Shown piece after piece: positions 1-9,480 of a stretch of DNA of 64,000 nt (positions within the stretch are counted from its first letter, which is position 1; each line of letters opens with the position of its first letter). Under the pieces are notes generated by a model. That model ran no database searches, was not told the DNA's origin, and saw only the letters and a list, made by a program, of their open reading frames with translations. The translations under genes were made by a program, and so were the position numbers. This DNA comes from Trichomonas vaginalis G3 (lineage: Eukaryota > Parabasalia > Trichomonadida > Trichomonadidae), in contig NW_026529257.1 in the NCBI RefSeq assembly GCF_026262505.1, forward strand, positions 106,614 to 170,613, read 5' to 3'.

Positions 1-135
1 ACTAATAATTGTTTAATTCCTTTCAATCCTCGACATCGAGAAACAGTTATCAAACAACAAGTCAAATATAAAGAAGGAAAGTATATTATTCATATTTCAA
101 TTCCCTTCTTTGAACCTTTGCTATCAATAAAATAA
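1..135 (+). CDS. C-terminal end of beta-helix protein, copy 1 (cut by window edge)
   Basis: The frame open from base 1 ends in TAA at 133-135 and encodes the same tail as the full copy that ends at 3175 (FFEPLLSIK). Only about 44 residues are in the window. The tail has no membrane segment. Several substitutions separate it from the copy at 3041-3175, so the repeat units are not exact copies. Function as for the full copy. Confidence 0.7.
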   Translation, partial: TNNCLIPFNPRHRETVIKQQVKYKEGKYIIHISIPFFEPLLSIK

Positions 136-447
136 GAATGAAATTCAGAAATATTTGATTTTTCTAATTTTGTTAAGATTAATTTTTCTGAGTATAGTCT
201 ATCCTCTATTCTCCACCATTAAAAACATGTATGGTCCATGAATTATAAGATGAACGACAAAATTTATTCCGAAATCACAACATTATCTAATGAAGTCAAA
301 AATATTCCACAAATACTAATATCGGTCATCATACACACAGTTAACATTGAAGCAAAAGTAGCTATAGTTTTGCAAACATTACTTAAATATTATGAAACAT
401 TTTACATAATAATTATCATAACAAACAAATAAATAATAAATTAATAA
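136..447. other. Intergenic interval, no supported gene (repeated at 3176-3487)
   Basis: AT-rich spacer between the convergent ends of the beta-helix gene and the coiled-coil gene. A 64-codon ATG frame (238-432) is identical in the second unit (3278-3472), but the surrounding non-coding DNA is equally conserved, so that identity is not evidence of coding. Nothing else is seen. Confidence 0.5.
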
Positions 448-1687
448 TTAATTTTCTTGAGGATTGGAATCAGAATCAGAATATGTTGATAATGATAGTG
501 ATGTTCCAGGGAATGAAACTCTTTTGGATGGAGATGGATTTGGTGAATTGTGTGAAGAAATTTTGTCTTGAATTCGAAGAACTGTGCGTTGTAAATTATT
601 GAATGATCGTTCAAGGTCTTCGGCAAATATTCGTGCTTCTTCTGCTTCTGATGCTGACTTCTTTTGACGTTCAATAGCAAGATCAAAATCGCGATGACTT
701 GAAATAAGTTGATTTTGTAATTCTTCAATAGTGGAACTTTGTTTAATCATAGATTGTGTATATTCTTCTTTCTTATATTGAAGTTCTTCTTCATATCGTC
801 TCAAACATTGTTCTGCTTCTTCGGCTCGTTTCAATAATGAATTATGTTGTGAACGAAGTGTTTCAATTTCTTTGTCATATACACGTGATGTTTCTAATTG
901 TTCTTGTGCATGTTGTAATGCATCTGTGATAGATTGACATTTATTTTCGCTTTTCGATAGTTGATCACGTAATGTTGAAATTGTTGAATCGCGTTCACAA
1001 ACAATAGATTCAAGTTGTTTAGATCTGTTGATTGATTCTTCAAGTGAAATAACACGATATTTAAGATCTTCGATGAATGAACTTTGTTCGGCATATCGAT
1101 GTTCGTTGAAAGAAACTTGTGATTGTAATTTTTGATTGATAGAATAAAGTTTGTCTGAACTTTCTTTCATTTCGTTGTATTCTGATTTGAGTGAAAAAGT
1201 TCTGAATTTAATGATGAGAGTTTTGTATTCGATTCTGTTAACTGTTTTCGAAGTGAAATACATTCTGATTCCGACTCTGTGAGTTTGATTGTGTAATATT
1301 CACGTGATGAAATTAATTCTCGATTCCTTTCGTTGAGTTCTGATATCTTTCGTTTAAGATTTTCGACTTCTTTCTGACTTGATGTTAATTCGTTATTCAT
1401 TCGTTTCATTTCAAGTTTTGATTTTTCAAAATGTCTTCTTGAATATTCTTAAGATGATCAAGATTTTTTGTAAGTTCGATATTTGTTTTCTTATATCGTT
1501 CGTTTTCATGTTTGATCTTAATTAATTCTTCTGATATTTTGACTGATGCTTTCTTCTGACTTTCACACTCTGTTTTTGAAACTTTTAAATCTTCTTTTAG
1601 TTTTCGAATTTCATAAATATAACTCTTGATGCAATTCGAATAAATATCTTCTGTATGCGAGTTCACAATTTCTTGTTTCATTTTCAT
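448..1687 (-). pseudogene. Coiled-coil protein gene, copy 1, frameshifted
   Basis: Nearly identical to the intact 413-codon gene at 3488-4729, including the initiator region, but the frame is split in three. Two one-base losses relative to the intact copy are visible: one in an A-run near 1195, and one near 1430 in the stretch that reads TTTCGAAAATG in the intact copy. Both lie in short homopolymer contexts, so they could be real decay or assembly error. The encoded protein would be a long Glu/Lys/Ser-rich coiled coil with a Ser/Pro-rich tail. This is a host gene, not part of the mobile elements. Confidence 0.75.
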
Positions 1688-1698
1688 TATTGAAATGA

Positions 1699-2139
1699 TT
1701 AATTAACAAGAATAGTTTTGTATATATAATCTATGTGATCTTCATAATTTGTTTAATGTAGAAATCAATATCATATCAATCAAACATAAATAAAACAAAT
1801 ACCAAATTGATTTAATATTATTATTAGATCAAATAATACAGTTTTTGAAAGGTTTATTTCATTTTGCAATTAAAAATACTGTTTTCTGATATAAATTCGT
1901 TATACTTATATATTTTCCATGTATGTAATAACAAATTAATTAAATATGTTGATCAAAAACATTGTATTACTAGACAATCTTTAGAAACTCGTTAATACTT
2001 GTCGAATCTCTGTCATGAACATTGCCAATTTAATGCAATTAGTTGTTTTGATATACTGATTCATCAATATATTCCTTCTAATTCGGAAGAAAATATGAAT
2101 CAAAGAAAAAAAATTAATAAAAAGTGTTGGAATTTTTTA
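1699..2139. other. AT-rich divergent interval between coiled-coil and beta-helix genes
   Basis: About 440 bp with no supported gene. It holds the initiator of the minus-strand coiled-coil gene at one end and the start region of the plus-strand beta-helix gene at the other. A short plus-strand ATG frame (2095-2196, ending in LSSERLSLSSF) overlaps the beta-helix frame in another register. In the next unit the equivalent frame is interrupted by an extra A, so it is probably not a conserved gene on its own. Confidence 0.45.
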
Positions 2140-2152
2140 ATGTCACGTTTCA

Positions 2153-3175
2153 GTGATTTTCTCTCTTCGGAGAGATTATCACTTTCATCATTTTGAAAAT
2201 ATTCCAAAAAACATCTGGTATGAATTATATGGTGAAAATAACAAAACAAATCCTAAAACTTGCGTTAATTGTTCGATTTCTGTTACTAATTCGGAGTGTT
2301 TTGTTTTACTTAGTTTTTTTCATGACCTTGAAGAAGGTGCTATTTCAATTACAACGGATGATATCAAATTATTACATTCCGAATGTTCATTCAATGACTG
2401 CAAAAGGAGTGATGGAGGTTCTGTTTGCGTGAACGGTCATAATTCAGTTATTCAACATCGATGTTGTTCATTATATTCACAAGCATCAAATAGAGGACAA
2501 CATTCACGTTCATATTTATCCTATGGAAATTTTAATTATTTTCTTGAAAGTTGTGTTTCATCATGTGGGAAAAAAGAAGAAGGATTAGAAACTATTTATT
2601 GTGACCATGGTATTATTAATATTAGTTATTCAAACATTAGTAATAACAATGTCGGAGATTATGCTGCTGCATATGGAATAGCACCATTTAATTCAATTGG
2701 AAAAGTCAATTTTTGTTCAATTTGTCAAAATCATTGCGATTATCAGGTTCTTATGCATTATAGTATTGATTCTCCAACACATTATCTCATTAATAGTAAT
2801 ATTCTAAATAATTCACAATCAGGTACAAGTTATGGTATCATTAGTTGTTATCGAAAAATGACTATTTCTAAATGTTCAATTTTTGGAAATTTTGGAAATG
2901 GACCATTGATTTATAATAATGCTAATCCATTAATAATCGAGAATTGTCATATTGATAATTTAACATATGACATTGAACCTCACATAGATACATTCAATAT
3001 TGATTCTCTTACATCTTATCATTTATTTTCATATTTTTCAACTAATAATTGTTTAATTCCTTTCAATCTTCAACATCAAGAATCAGTTATCAAACAACAA
3101 GTCAAATATAAAGAAGGAAAGTATATTATTCATATTTCAATTCCCTTCTTTGAACCTTTGCTATCAATAAAATAA
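2153..3175 (+). CDS. Cys-rich right-handed beta-helix-like protein, copy 2
   Basis: About 340 codons. The body is made of irregular repeats rich in Cys, Ser, Asn and Gly (SECSFNDCK, GGSVCVNGHNS, INISYSNISNNN), the pattern of right-handed parallel beta-helix proteins such as the Pmp-like families of trichomonads. No signal peptide or membrane anchor is visible. The start is uncertain: the frame opens after a TAA at 2138 with no ATG near the N-terminus, and the nearest ATG (2140) is in another frame and stops at 2194-2196. The same arrangement occurs in copy 3, so either both copies descend from a frameshifted ancestor or the true start uses something not seen here. Family and fold are inferred from composition. 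Confidence 0.55.
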   Translation: MIFSLRRDYHFHHFENIPKNIWYELYGENNKTNPKTCVNCSISVTNSECFVLLSFFHDLEEGAISITTDDIKLLHSECSFNDCKRSDGGSVCVNGHNSVIQHRCCSLYSQASNRGQHSRSYLSYGNFNYFLESCVSSCGKKEEGLETIYCDHGIINISYSNISNNNVGDYAAAYGIAPFNSIGKVNFCSICQNHCDYQVLMHYSIDSPTHYLINSNILNNSQSGTSYGIISCYRKMTISKCSIFGNFGNGPLIYNNANPLIIENCHIDNLTYDIEPHIDTFNIDSLTSYHLFSYFSTNNCLIPFNLQHQESVIKQQVKYKEGKYIIHISIPFFEPLLSIK

Positions 3176-3487
3176 GAATGAAATTCAGAAATATTTGATT
3201 TTTCTAATTTTGTTAAGATTAATTTTTCTGAGTATAGTCTATCCTCTATTCTCCACCATTAAAAACATGTATGGTCCATGAATTATAAGATGAACGACAA
3301 AATTTATTCCGAAATCACAACATTATCTAATGAAGTCAAAAATATTCCACAAATACTAATATCGGTCATCATACACACAGTTAACATTGAAGCAAAAGTA
3401 GCTATAGTTTTGCAAACATTACTTAAATATTATGAAACATTTTACATAATAATTATCATAACAAACAAATAAATAATAAATTAATAA

Positions 3488-4729
3488 TTAATTTTCTTGA
3501 GGATTGGAATCAGAATCAGAATATGTTGATAATGATAGTGATGTTCCAGGGAATGAAACTCTTTTGGATGGAGATGGATTTGGTGAATTGTGTGAAGAAA
3601 TTTTGTCTTGAATTCGAAGAACTGTGCGTTGTAAATTATTGAATGATCGTTCAAGGTCTTCGGCAAATATTCGTGCTTCTTCTGCTTCTGATGCTGACTT
3701 CTTTTGACGTTCAATAGCAAGATCAAAATCGCGATGACTAGAAATAAGTTGATTTTGTAATTCTTCAATAGTGGAACTTTGTTTAATCATAGATTGTGTA
3801 TATTCTTCTTTCTTATATTGAAGTTCTTCTTCATATCGTCTCAAACATTGTTCTGCTTCTTCGGCTCGTTTCAATAATGAATTATGTTGTGAACGAAGTG
3901 TTTCAATTTCTTTGTCATATACACGTGATGTTTCTAATTGTTCTTGTGCATGTTGTAATGCATCTGTGATAGATTGACATTTATTTTCGCTTTTCGATAG
4001 TTGATCACGTAATGTTGAAATTGTTGAATCGCGTTCACAAACAATAGATTCAAGTTGTTTAGATCTGTTGATTGATTCTTCAAGTGAAATAACACGATAT
4101 TTAAGATCTTCGATGAATGAACTTTGTTCGGCATATCGATGTTCGTTGAAAGAAACTTGTGATTGTAATTTTTGATTGATAGAATAAAGTTTGTCTGAAC
4201 TTTCTTTCATTTCGTTGTATTCTGATTTGAGTGAAAAAAGTTCTGAATTTAATGATGAAAGTTTTGTATTCGATTCTGTTAACTGTTTTCGAAGTGAAAT
4301 ACATTCTGATTCGGACTCTGTGAGTTTGATTGAGTAATATTCACGTGATGAAATTAATTCTCGATTCCTTTCGTTGAGTTCTGATATCTTTCGTTTAAGA
4401 TTTTCGACTTCTTTCTGACTTGATGTTAATTCGTTATTCATTCGTTTCATTTCAAGTTTTGATTTTTCGAAAATGTCTTCTTGAATATTCTTAAGATGAT
4501 CAAGATTTTTTGTAAGTTCGATATTTGTTTTCTTATATCGTTCGTTTTCATGTTTGATCTTAATTAATTCTTCTGATATTTTGACTGATACTTTCTTCTG
4601 ACTTTCACACTCTGTTTTTGAAACTTTTAAATCTTCTTTTAGTTTTCGAATTTCATAAATATAACTCTTGATGCAATTTGAATAAATATCTTCTGTATGT
4701 GAGTTCACAATTTCTTGTTTCATTTTCAT
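3488..4729 (-). CDS. Long coiled-coil protein, intact copy
   Basis: 413 codons starting at the ATG at 4729 (MKMKQEI). Almost the whole length is heptad-like Glu/Lys/Leu/Ser sequence, for example KISELNERNRELISS and RAEEAEQCLRRYEEELQ, predicting an extended coiled coil. The last 45 residues are Ser/Pro-rich and acidic at the very end (SPNPSPSKR, SDSDSNPQEN), a plausible phosphorylated tail. A TCATTT initiator lies just upstream. Its convergent neighbour is the beta-helix gene. Likely a cytoskeletal or scaffold protein; no specific family is recognised. Copy 1 at 448-1687 is a broken duplicate. Confidence 0.8.
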   Translation of the reverse strand: MKMKQEIVNSHTEDIYSNCIKSYIYEIRKLKEDLKVSKTECESQKKVSVKISEELIKIKHENERYKKTNIELTKNLDHLKNIQEDIFEKSKLEMKRMNNELTSSQKEVENLKRKISELNERNRELISSREYYSIKLTESESECISLRKQLTESNTKLSSLNSELFSLKSEYNEMKESSDKLYSINQKLQSQVSFNEHRYAEQSSFIEDLKYRVISLEESINRSKQLESIVCERDSTISTLRDQLSKSENKCQSITDALQHAQEQLETSRVYDKEIETLRSQHNSLLKRAEEAEQCLRRYEEELQYKKEEYTQSMIKQSSTIEELQNQLISSHRDFDLAIERQKKSASEAEEARIFAEDLERSFNNLQRTVLRIQDKISSHNSPNPSPSKRVSFPGTSLSLSTYSDSDSNPQEN

Positions 4730-4734
4730 TATTG

Positions 4735-4740
4735 AAATGA
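4735..4740 (-). promoter_or_regulatory. Trichomonad-type initiator (TCATTT) of coiled-coil gene
   Basis: On the minus strand TCATTT lies 6 bp before the ATG at 4729 and matches the T. vaginalis initiator consensus TCA-Y-T-W, where the A is the start of transcription. The same element precedes copy 1 at 1693-1698. It supports a very short 5' leader. Confidence 0.55.
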
Positions 4741-5181
4741 TTAATTAACAAGAATAGTTTTGTATATATAATCTATGTGATCTTCATAATTTGTTTAATG
4801 TAAAATATCAATATCATAAAACAAATACAAACAAATTGATTTTATATTATTATTAGATCAAATAATACAGTATTTGAAAGGTTTATTTCATTTTGCAATT
4901 AAAAATACTGTTTTCTGATATAAATTCGTTATACTTATATATTTTCGATGTATGTAATAACAAATTAATTAAATATGTTGATCAAAAACATTGTATTACT
5001 AGACAATCTTTAGAAACTCGTTAATACTTGCCGAATCTCTGTCATGAACATTGCCAATTTAATGCAATTAGTTGTCTTGATATACTAATGCATAAAAAAT
5101 CCCTTCTAATTCGGAAGAAAATATGAATCAAAGAAAAAAAAATTAATAAAAAGTGTTGGAATTTTTTAATGTCACGTTTCA

Positions 5182-5754
5182 GTGATTTTCTCTCTTCGGA
5201 GAGATTATCACTATCATCATTTTGAAAATATTCCAAAAAACATCTGGTATGAATTATTTGGTGAAAATAACAAAACAAATCCAACAACATGTGTTAATTG
5301 TCCAGTTTCTGTTACTAATTCGGAGTGTTTTGTTTTACTTAGTTTTTTTCATGATCTTGCAAGTGGTGCTATTTCAATTACAACGAATAATATCAAATTA
5401 TTACATTCCGAATGTTCATTCAATGACTGCAAAAGGAGTGAAGGAGGTTCTGTTTACGTGAAAGGTCAAGATTCAGTTATTCAACATCGATGTTGTTCAT
5501 TATATTCACAAGCATCAAACACTGGACAACATTCATGTTCATATTTATCCTATGGAAATTTTAATTATTTTCTTGAAAGTTGTGTTTCATCATGTGGACA
5601 AAAAGAAGAAGGATATGATACTATTTATTGTAGTTATGGTATTATTAATATTAGTTATTCAAATATTAGTAATAACAATGTCGGAGATATTGCAGCAGCA
5701 TATGCAATATCACCATTTAATTCAATTATCAGAATATGTGACAGAAAACCTTAA
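5182..5754 (+). pseudogene. Beta-helix protein, copy 3, truncated at 5727
   Basis: Matches copy 2 from 2153 to about 2697 (GENNKTNP, FNDCKRS, SNISNNNVGD) and then loses all similarity after 5727, where foreign DNA begins. The last nine codons before the stop at 5752-5754 come from the foreign sequence. About half of the protein is lost. It is the best marker of where host DNA ends on this side. Confidence 0.8.
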
Positions 5755-5769
5755 ATTGCGCGGCAATTT
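5753..5769. other. Small perfect palindrome next to the host breakpoint
   Basis: Seven-base arms AAATTGC and GCAATTT flank a GCG centre, about 25 bp inside the foreign DNA. It is the first of several hairpins near this junction. Confidence 0.45.
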
Positions 5770-5870
5770 TAATTAAAAAAATAAACATTAATTTTTGTGA
5801 TTGATATTATGCATTTTATTTATATTATATAAGATTTAAATTTAGGGAAAAAATTGGAAAAAAAATAAGA

Positions 5871-6129
5871 TTGGAAGTCTTTAGGTAAGAAGGAAAGGGC
5901 AAGAGATATATAGTGTACCTATATACCTCTTGCCCTTTCATTCTAAGTAGAAATGGGAGAAACTTTGTCCGCATCATAAGTTATGCGGACAAAGTTTCTC
6001 CGATTTCTAATGGGAATTGCAGGCTATGAGGCACTGATATATAATCAGTACCTCATAGCCTACAATTCCCCTTATTAGACTTCCAAACTTTGAGTTAATG
6101 TCAAGACATTAACTCAAAGTTTGGAAAAC
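5871..6129. other. Cluster of four consecutive long hairpins with a closing stem
   Basis: Four inverted repeats of unrelated sequence lie end to end: 5886-5946, 5948-6009, 6012-6070 and 6078-6129. Arms are about 25-28 bp with one to four mismatches each and loops of roughly 2 to 8 bases. In addition TTGGAAGTCT at 5871-5880 is the exact complement of AGACTTCCAA at 6077-6086, which would close a multibranch structure around the first three hairpins and compete with the base of the fourth. No open frame crosses it. Function unknown: structured RNA, small-RNA precursor or replication/terminal structure are all possible. Confidence 0.75.
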
Positions 6130-6788
6130 TTCTCGTAAGAATCAATCGTCAAAAACCTCGATTGCAGTTATATTCATTGTGTTAAATTTGATTTATTTTG
6201 AAATTTTTATAAATTAAATTTTATATAACATAAAGCGTTATGAATTAGTATTTCCATATGAATTTTATCTCGAAAATAGTAATTCTGTACAGTTATATTT
6301 CGGTTAATTTTGGAAATTTCTAGGAATACTTTAAGATAGTATGATTATATATAACTCTGCCTTCATGATTTATTTTAGCTTTCGCGCAAATATCAGTTAA
6401 CTTAACTCCATTATTTGATTTTGTGATGGCTTCACAAAGCCAATCAATATCAATCTCTTCTGGAGAATGTCTTCTCATCTAGAATATTTTCAATACTTTA
6501 CATACAAACATTTTTATTTCTAAAAAACTTTTTAATTTTTTCTAGGATATATGAATGAAAATAGTTAGAACAAGATTTTGAAGCTCAAAACATTAAAAAT
6601 TATTAAAGATTTGTATAATATGATTAAAAATGGGAAATAATATGAGGCAATATAAAGGAATATGAATATTAAATAAATATATCTAAATAGAAAGAATCAG
6701 AAAAATCAAATTATTGGCGCCAAAAATGTCACCTTTTTGGTGAGCCATTTCGGTATGAGATAGTGATTTTAAAAAGATTGCACAAAAA
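6130..6788. other. AT-rich interval with one possible 52-codon minus frame
   Basis: Mostly non-coding. One minus-strand ATG frame (6320-6478) reads MRRHSPEEIDIDWLCEAITK and continues KSNNGVKLTDICAKAKINHE; its composition is protein-like and less AT-biased than its surroundings, so it may be the remnant of a larger gene, perhaps a helix-turn-helix domain. No family is recognised. Nothing else is seen. Confidence 0.35.
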
Positions 6789-7001
6789 ATGAAAGGTGTT
6801 AGTTTACGACAAAATAAGCAATTAACACCTAAAAATTATTTGGATATAATAAATGATAAAGTGATATTTGATGGTCAGAATATTAATTTACAACTTAAAA
6901 ACGGGTCAATGACTCGCTTAACAATCGGTAAGACTGCATTAACAGGAGCACACACTAAGGCTGTATGTTGTGAAAATGGATGTTGTATGCCATTTATTTA
7001 A
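6789..7001 (+). CDS. Small protein with Cys pairs (element A)
   Basis: 70 codons from the ATG at 6789. It is polar, with a basic N-terminus (MKGVSLRQNKQ) and ends in a distinctive VCCENGCCMPFI with two CC pairs, which could bind metal or be lipidated. It lies 125 bp upstream of the integrase on the same strand. Family not recognised; membership of the Maverick is inferred from position. Confidence 0.45.
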   Translation: MKGVSLRQNKQLTPKNYLDIINDKVIFDGQNINLQLKNGSMTRLTIGKTALTGAHTKAVCCENGCCMPFI

Positions 7002-7126
7002 TACAATTTAAAATTTTATTTTTAATAAAATGCCACAGAAGAGACAAAAGGAACCGTTAATGATGGTTTTGATACTATGATTCAAAGAGGTGGGCACCCT
7101 TAAACATTTATTTTATTTTTATATAA

Positions 7127-8707
7127 ATGGATAACGCAGATTTAGAAATTTTAATTGATGATTTAGTACTTAATCAAAATTTTCTTAATTATTATGAATT
7201 AAAATCATATCTCCAAAAACATAATAACAATATAACGAGTGATGATATGGATTATTATTATTCGTATTATAAAAATGAAATTTTGAAATATCATGATAAA
7301 ATAATTTCTGAAATTAAAGACAAAATTAAAAATAATGAATATACAAAGGGAAAAACTAAATCACAACTTAAACAGTTGAAAGATTTCAAAAATAAAGTAT
7401 TAACAGAAGAAGATATTGATGAATTATATAAATTATATAATCCCGAGCCGCAAAAACCAAAGGAACAAAAACAAAAGAAGAAAAAGCCGAGCTCTAAAGT
7501 AGCAAATGTTCAACAGCTAAAGGTGCAAAACGCCCAGGTCCTTCAGACCATAAATGAAGCACAAGCTTTAATTTATGATTCATTAGTTAAATCATATTCA
7601 GCCCGACTTTTAAAGGAAGATCAACTTTTGGAATTCATCCTTCAACATAAACTCGAAGCGGGAAAGTATATCAAAACTTTATATACAGCATATTTAAAAC
7701 AAATGAATAGAATACATCCAGAATTAATGAAAGGAAAATCAACAACTAAAACTTCATCATCCAAAATCAAAGCAGATAAAATTAAACCACTTGCAACACC
7801 AAAACCTCCAACAACAGTACCTCCACCTCCTTCAGTTAATCCTTCATCATTCACTTTATTATATCCATTTCAAACATTAAAGAAACAAAAAGATTTTAAA
7901 AAGGATTTCAAGATATTAAATAAACCAATTGACCCGAAAATTCAACCGTTAAAGGAAAAATTTAGTCGCCCTTCATTTGCTCCATATCCATATTCATACA
8001 AAATCGATCATCTGGAATATTCAAAAGGAAACTTTACTTATTTATTCGCCATTAACATTAACACTAGATATTTATATTGCATTCCAGTGAAAGGGAAAAC
8101 AGAACAGGAAACAAGAAGGGCTATACAATACTTACTAGATCATGAAAGAGTAGATAATATCAGGGGTGATGGTGATAAAGGATTTCAGGCAGCTATGATT
8201 CATTATTTCCCACAAATTAATTTTTACTTCTCATCTTCTCCATATACGTTTCATAATAAAATAGTTGATGCGGTAATGAGAACTCTTAGAGATGCATTAG
8301 GGGTTAACGGTCGGATATACTGGGATGGAAATCATGACTCCATCATACAGCAGTTAGTATATTATTACAATAATACATGGCATAGAACTATAAACATGAA
8401 ACCAGTGGAAATGAAAAATGATATTTCAAAAGAATGGGAATATATTAGAAAGCAAATGGAAAGGTTAAATGATGTTAAACGTGAACAAATTAATTCGGGG
8501 CTCATGAATTTTAAAAAAGGGGATAAAGTTTTGATTCATCTCGATTATGGAAAAACTGATAAATCAATGACAAAAAGAAGACGAAGATTTGACACAATAG
8601 CTGAATTTGTTAGATATATTAACGGTAATGTATTAGTTGAAGTTGACAATAAATTAATAGAAATTCCGATTTATTTTATTACTCCATTATATTTAAATAA
8701 TATTTAA
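7127..8707 (+). CDS. Maverick integrase (retroviral-like DDE family), element A
   Basis: 526 codons. Residues 1-240 are a Lys-rich helical and Pro-rich extension (KPPTTVPPPPSV) unusual in length compared with the 361-aa integrase of element B. Residues about 265-440 form the rve-type core: KIDHLEY, FAININTRYLY, then IRGDGDKGF and an RTLRDALG helix, followed by the YYNNTWHRTINMKPVEM segment typical of this fold. The C-terminal 90 residues (KKGDKVLIHLDYGK, then RRRRFDTIAEF) resemble the small beta-barrel that ends these enzymes. Role: inserts the element into host DNA and makes the short target duplications. The frame looks whole. Confidence 0.85.
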   Translation: MDNADLEILIDDLVLNQNFLNYYELKSYLQKHNNNITSDDMDYYYSYYKNEILKYHDKIISEIKDKIKNNEYTKGKTKSQLKQLKDFKNKVLTEEDIDELYKLYNPEPQKPKEQKQKKKKPSSKVANVQQLKVQNAQVLQTINEAQALIYDSLVKSYSARLLKEDQLLEFILQHKLEAGKYIKTLYTAYLKQMNRIHPELMKGKSTTKTSSSKIKADKIKPLATPKPPTTVPPPPSVNPSSFTLLYPFQTLKKQKDFKKDFKILNKPIDPKIQPLKEKFSRPSFAPYPYSYKIDHLEYSKGNFTYLFAININTRYLYCIPVKGKTEQETRRAIQYLLDHERVDNIRGDGDKGFQAAMIHYFPQINFYFSSSPYTFHNKIVDAVMRTLRDALGVNGRIYWDGNHDSIIQQLVYYYNNTWHRTINMKPVEMKNDISKEWEYIRKQMERLNDVKREQINSGLMNFKKGDKVLIHLDYGKTDKSMTKRRRRFDTIAEFVRYINGNVLVEVDNKLIEIPIYFITPLYLNNI

Positions 8708-8727
8708 TTTTTTTTATTTCGTAAGAA

Positions 8728-9024
8728 ATGTGTGACAACAAAGCAGCCAAGAGTCCTGACGATGAATATAAAAAGAAACTAAACAGAATTAAATCAAAAA
8801 TATGCTATTACAAAAAGAAGCCGCAATGTGGTGGGGCTGATGCCCATAAAACTAAAGTAATTGAAAACGATAAAGAGAGGAAAGAAATAATCGAAAAATT
8901 AGAAACTTACCGTTCAATCCTTAAACTGAGTGAAGCAAAAATAAAAGAATTTAATAGAATAAATAAATTGATTGGAAGAGATGAATTTAATAAAGGTGAA
9001 TTTTTAAACTCAATCCAAATTTAA
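8728..9024 (+). CDS. Small Lys-rich coiled-coil protein (element A)
   Basis: 98 codons starting 20 bp after the integrase stop. Strongly basic and helical (YKKKLNRIKSKICYYKKK, then KERKEIIEKLETYR). The close spacing suggests a shared expression context with the integrase, perhaps a DNA-binding or virion-core basic protein. No family is recognised. Confidence 0.5.
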   Translation: MCDNKAAKSPDDEYKKKLNRIKSKICYYKKKPQCGGADAHKTKVIENDKERKEIIEKLETYRSILKLSEAKIKEFNRINKLIGRDEFNKGEFLNSIQI

Positions 9025-9032
9025 TTTTTTCA

Positions 9033-9443
9033 GTGCTACCATGTTACCATGTGCTACCAGGTTAATTAACTTCTCTGAAAAATGATGACAACATGACATT
9101 TTGACAACAACACAGGAAATATATTTTATCGTTAATGTTTTCATTAATGATTTCATAAATGTTTTCATGAATTTTATATATTAATGTTTACGTTAATGAT
9201 TTCGGATTATTCAATAATTAATTATTTTTGAAGAACTGAAGGTGTTACCATGTTACCATGTGCTACCAGTTTAATTAACTTCTCTTAAAATTACTGACAA
9301 CATGACATTTTGACAACAGGTACGAAAAGAGGAAGGCATTTATGAATTATTTTTGAAGAACTGAAGGTGTCACCACGTCACCATGTGTCACCAGGTTAAT
9401 TAACTTCTCTTAAAAATGATGACAACATGACATTTTGACAACA
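9033..9443. repeat. Three iteron-like repeat units downstream of the helicase
   Basis: Units at 9033-9109, 9242-9317 and 9367-9443, each about 77 bp. Each has a block of three GTCACC/GTTACC/GCTACC motifs, then GGTTAATTAACTTCTCT, then a TGACAACA-TGACATTT-TGACAACA block. The same unit occurs in reverse on the other side of the primase-helicase locus. Between units are AT-rich stretches with repeated TTAATG motifs. The arrangement looks like a replication origin or a regulatory repeat family. Confidence 0.75.
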
Positions 9444-9480
9444 CAGCAGGATTAATGCAAAAATAAATTCCAATCATACT

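Larger units (their letters stand above)
1..5727. repeat. Tandem duplication of a host segment, period about 3.03 kb
   Basis: Bases 1-2697 match 3041-5727 over almost their whole length, with a register of 3040 at the start and 3029 near the end because of small indels. Each unit carries the end of a beta-helix gene, a coiled-coil gene on the minus strand, an AT-rich divergent interval and the start of the next beta-helix gene. The second unit stops at 5727, where unrelated DNA begins. This looks like a local host gene array later cut by an insertion or rearrangement. Confidence 0.9.

Noticed and set aside
238-432. 64-codon frame repeated at 3278-3472
   Set aside because: Identity is explained by the recent tandem duplication; composition is AT-driven and no initiator was found.
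7028-7105. Small frame between the Cys-pair gene and the integrase
   Set aside because: No ATG in the protein-like frame and a stop directly upstream; treated as spacer.
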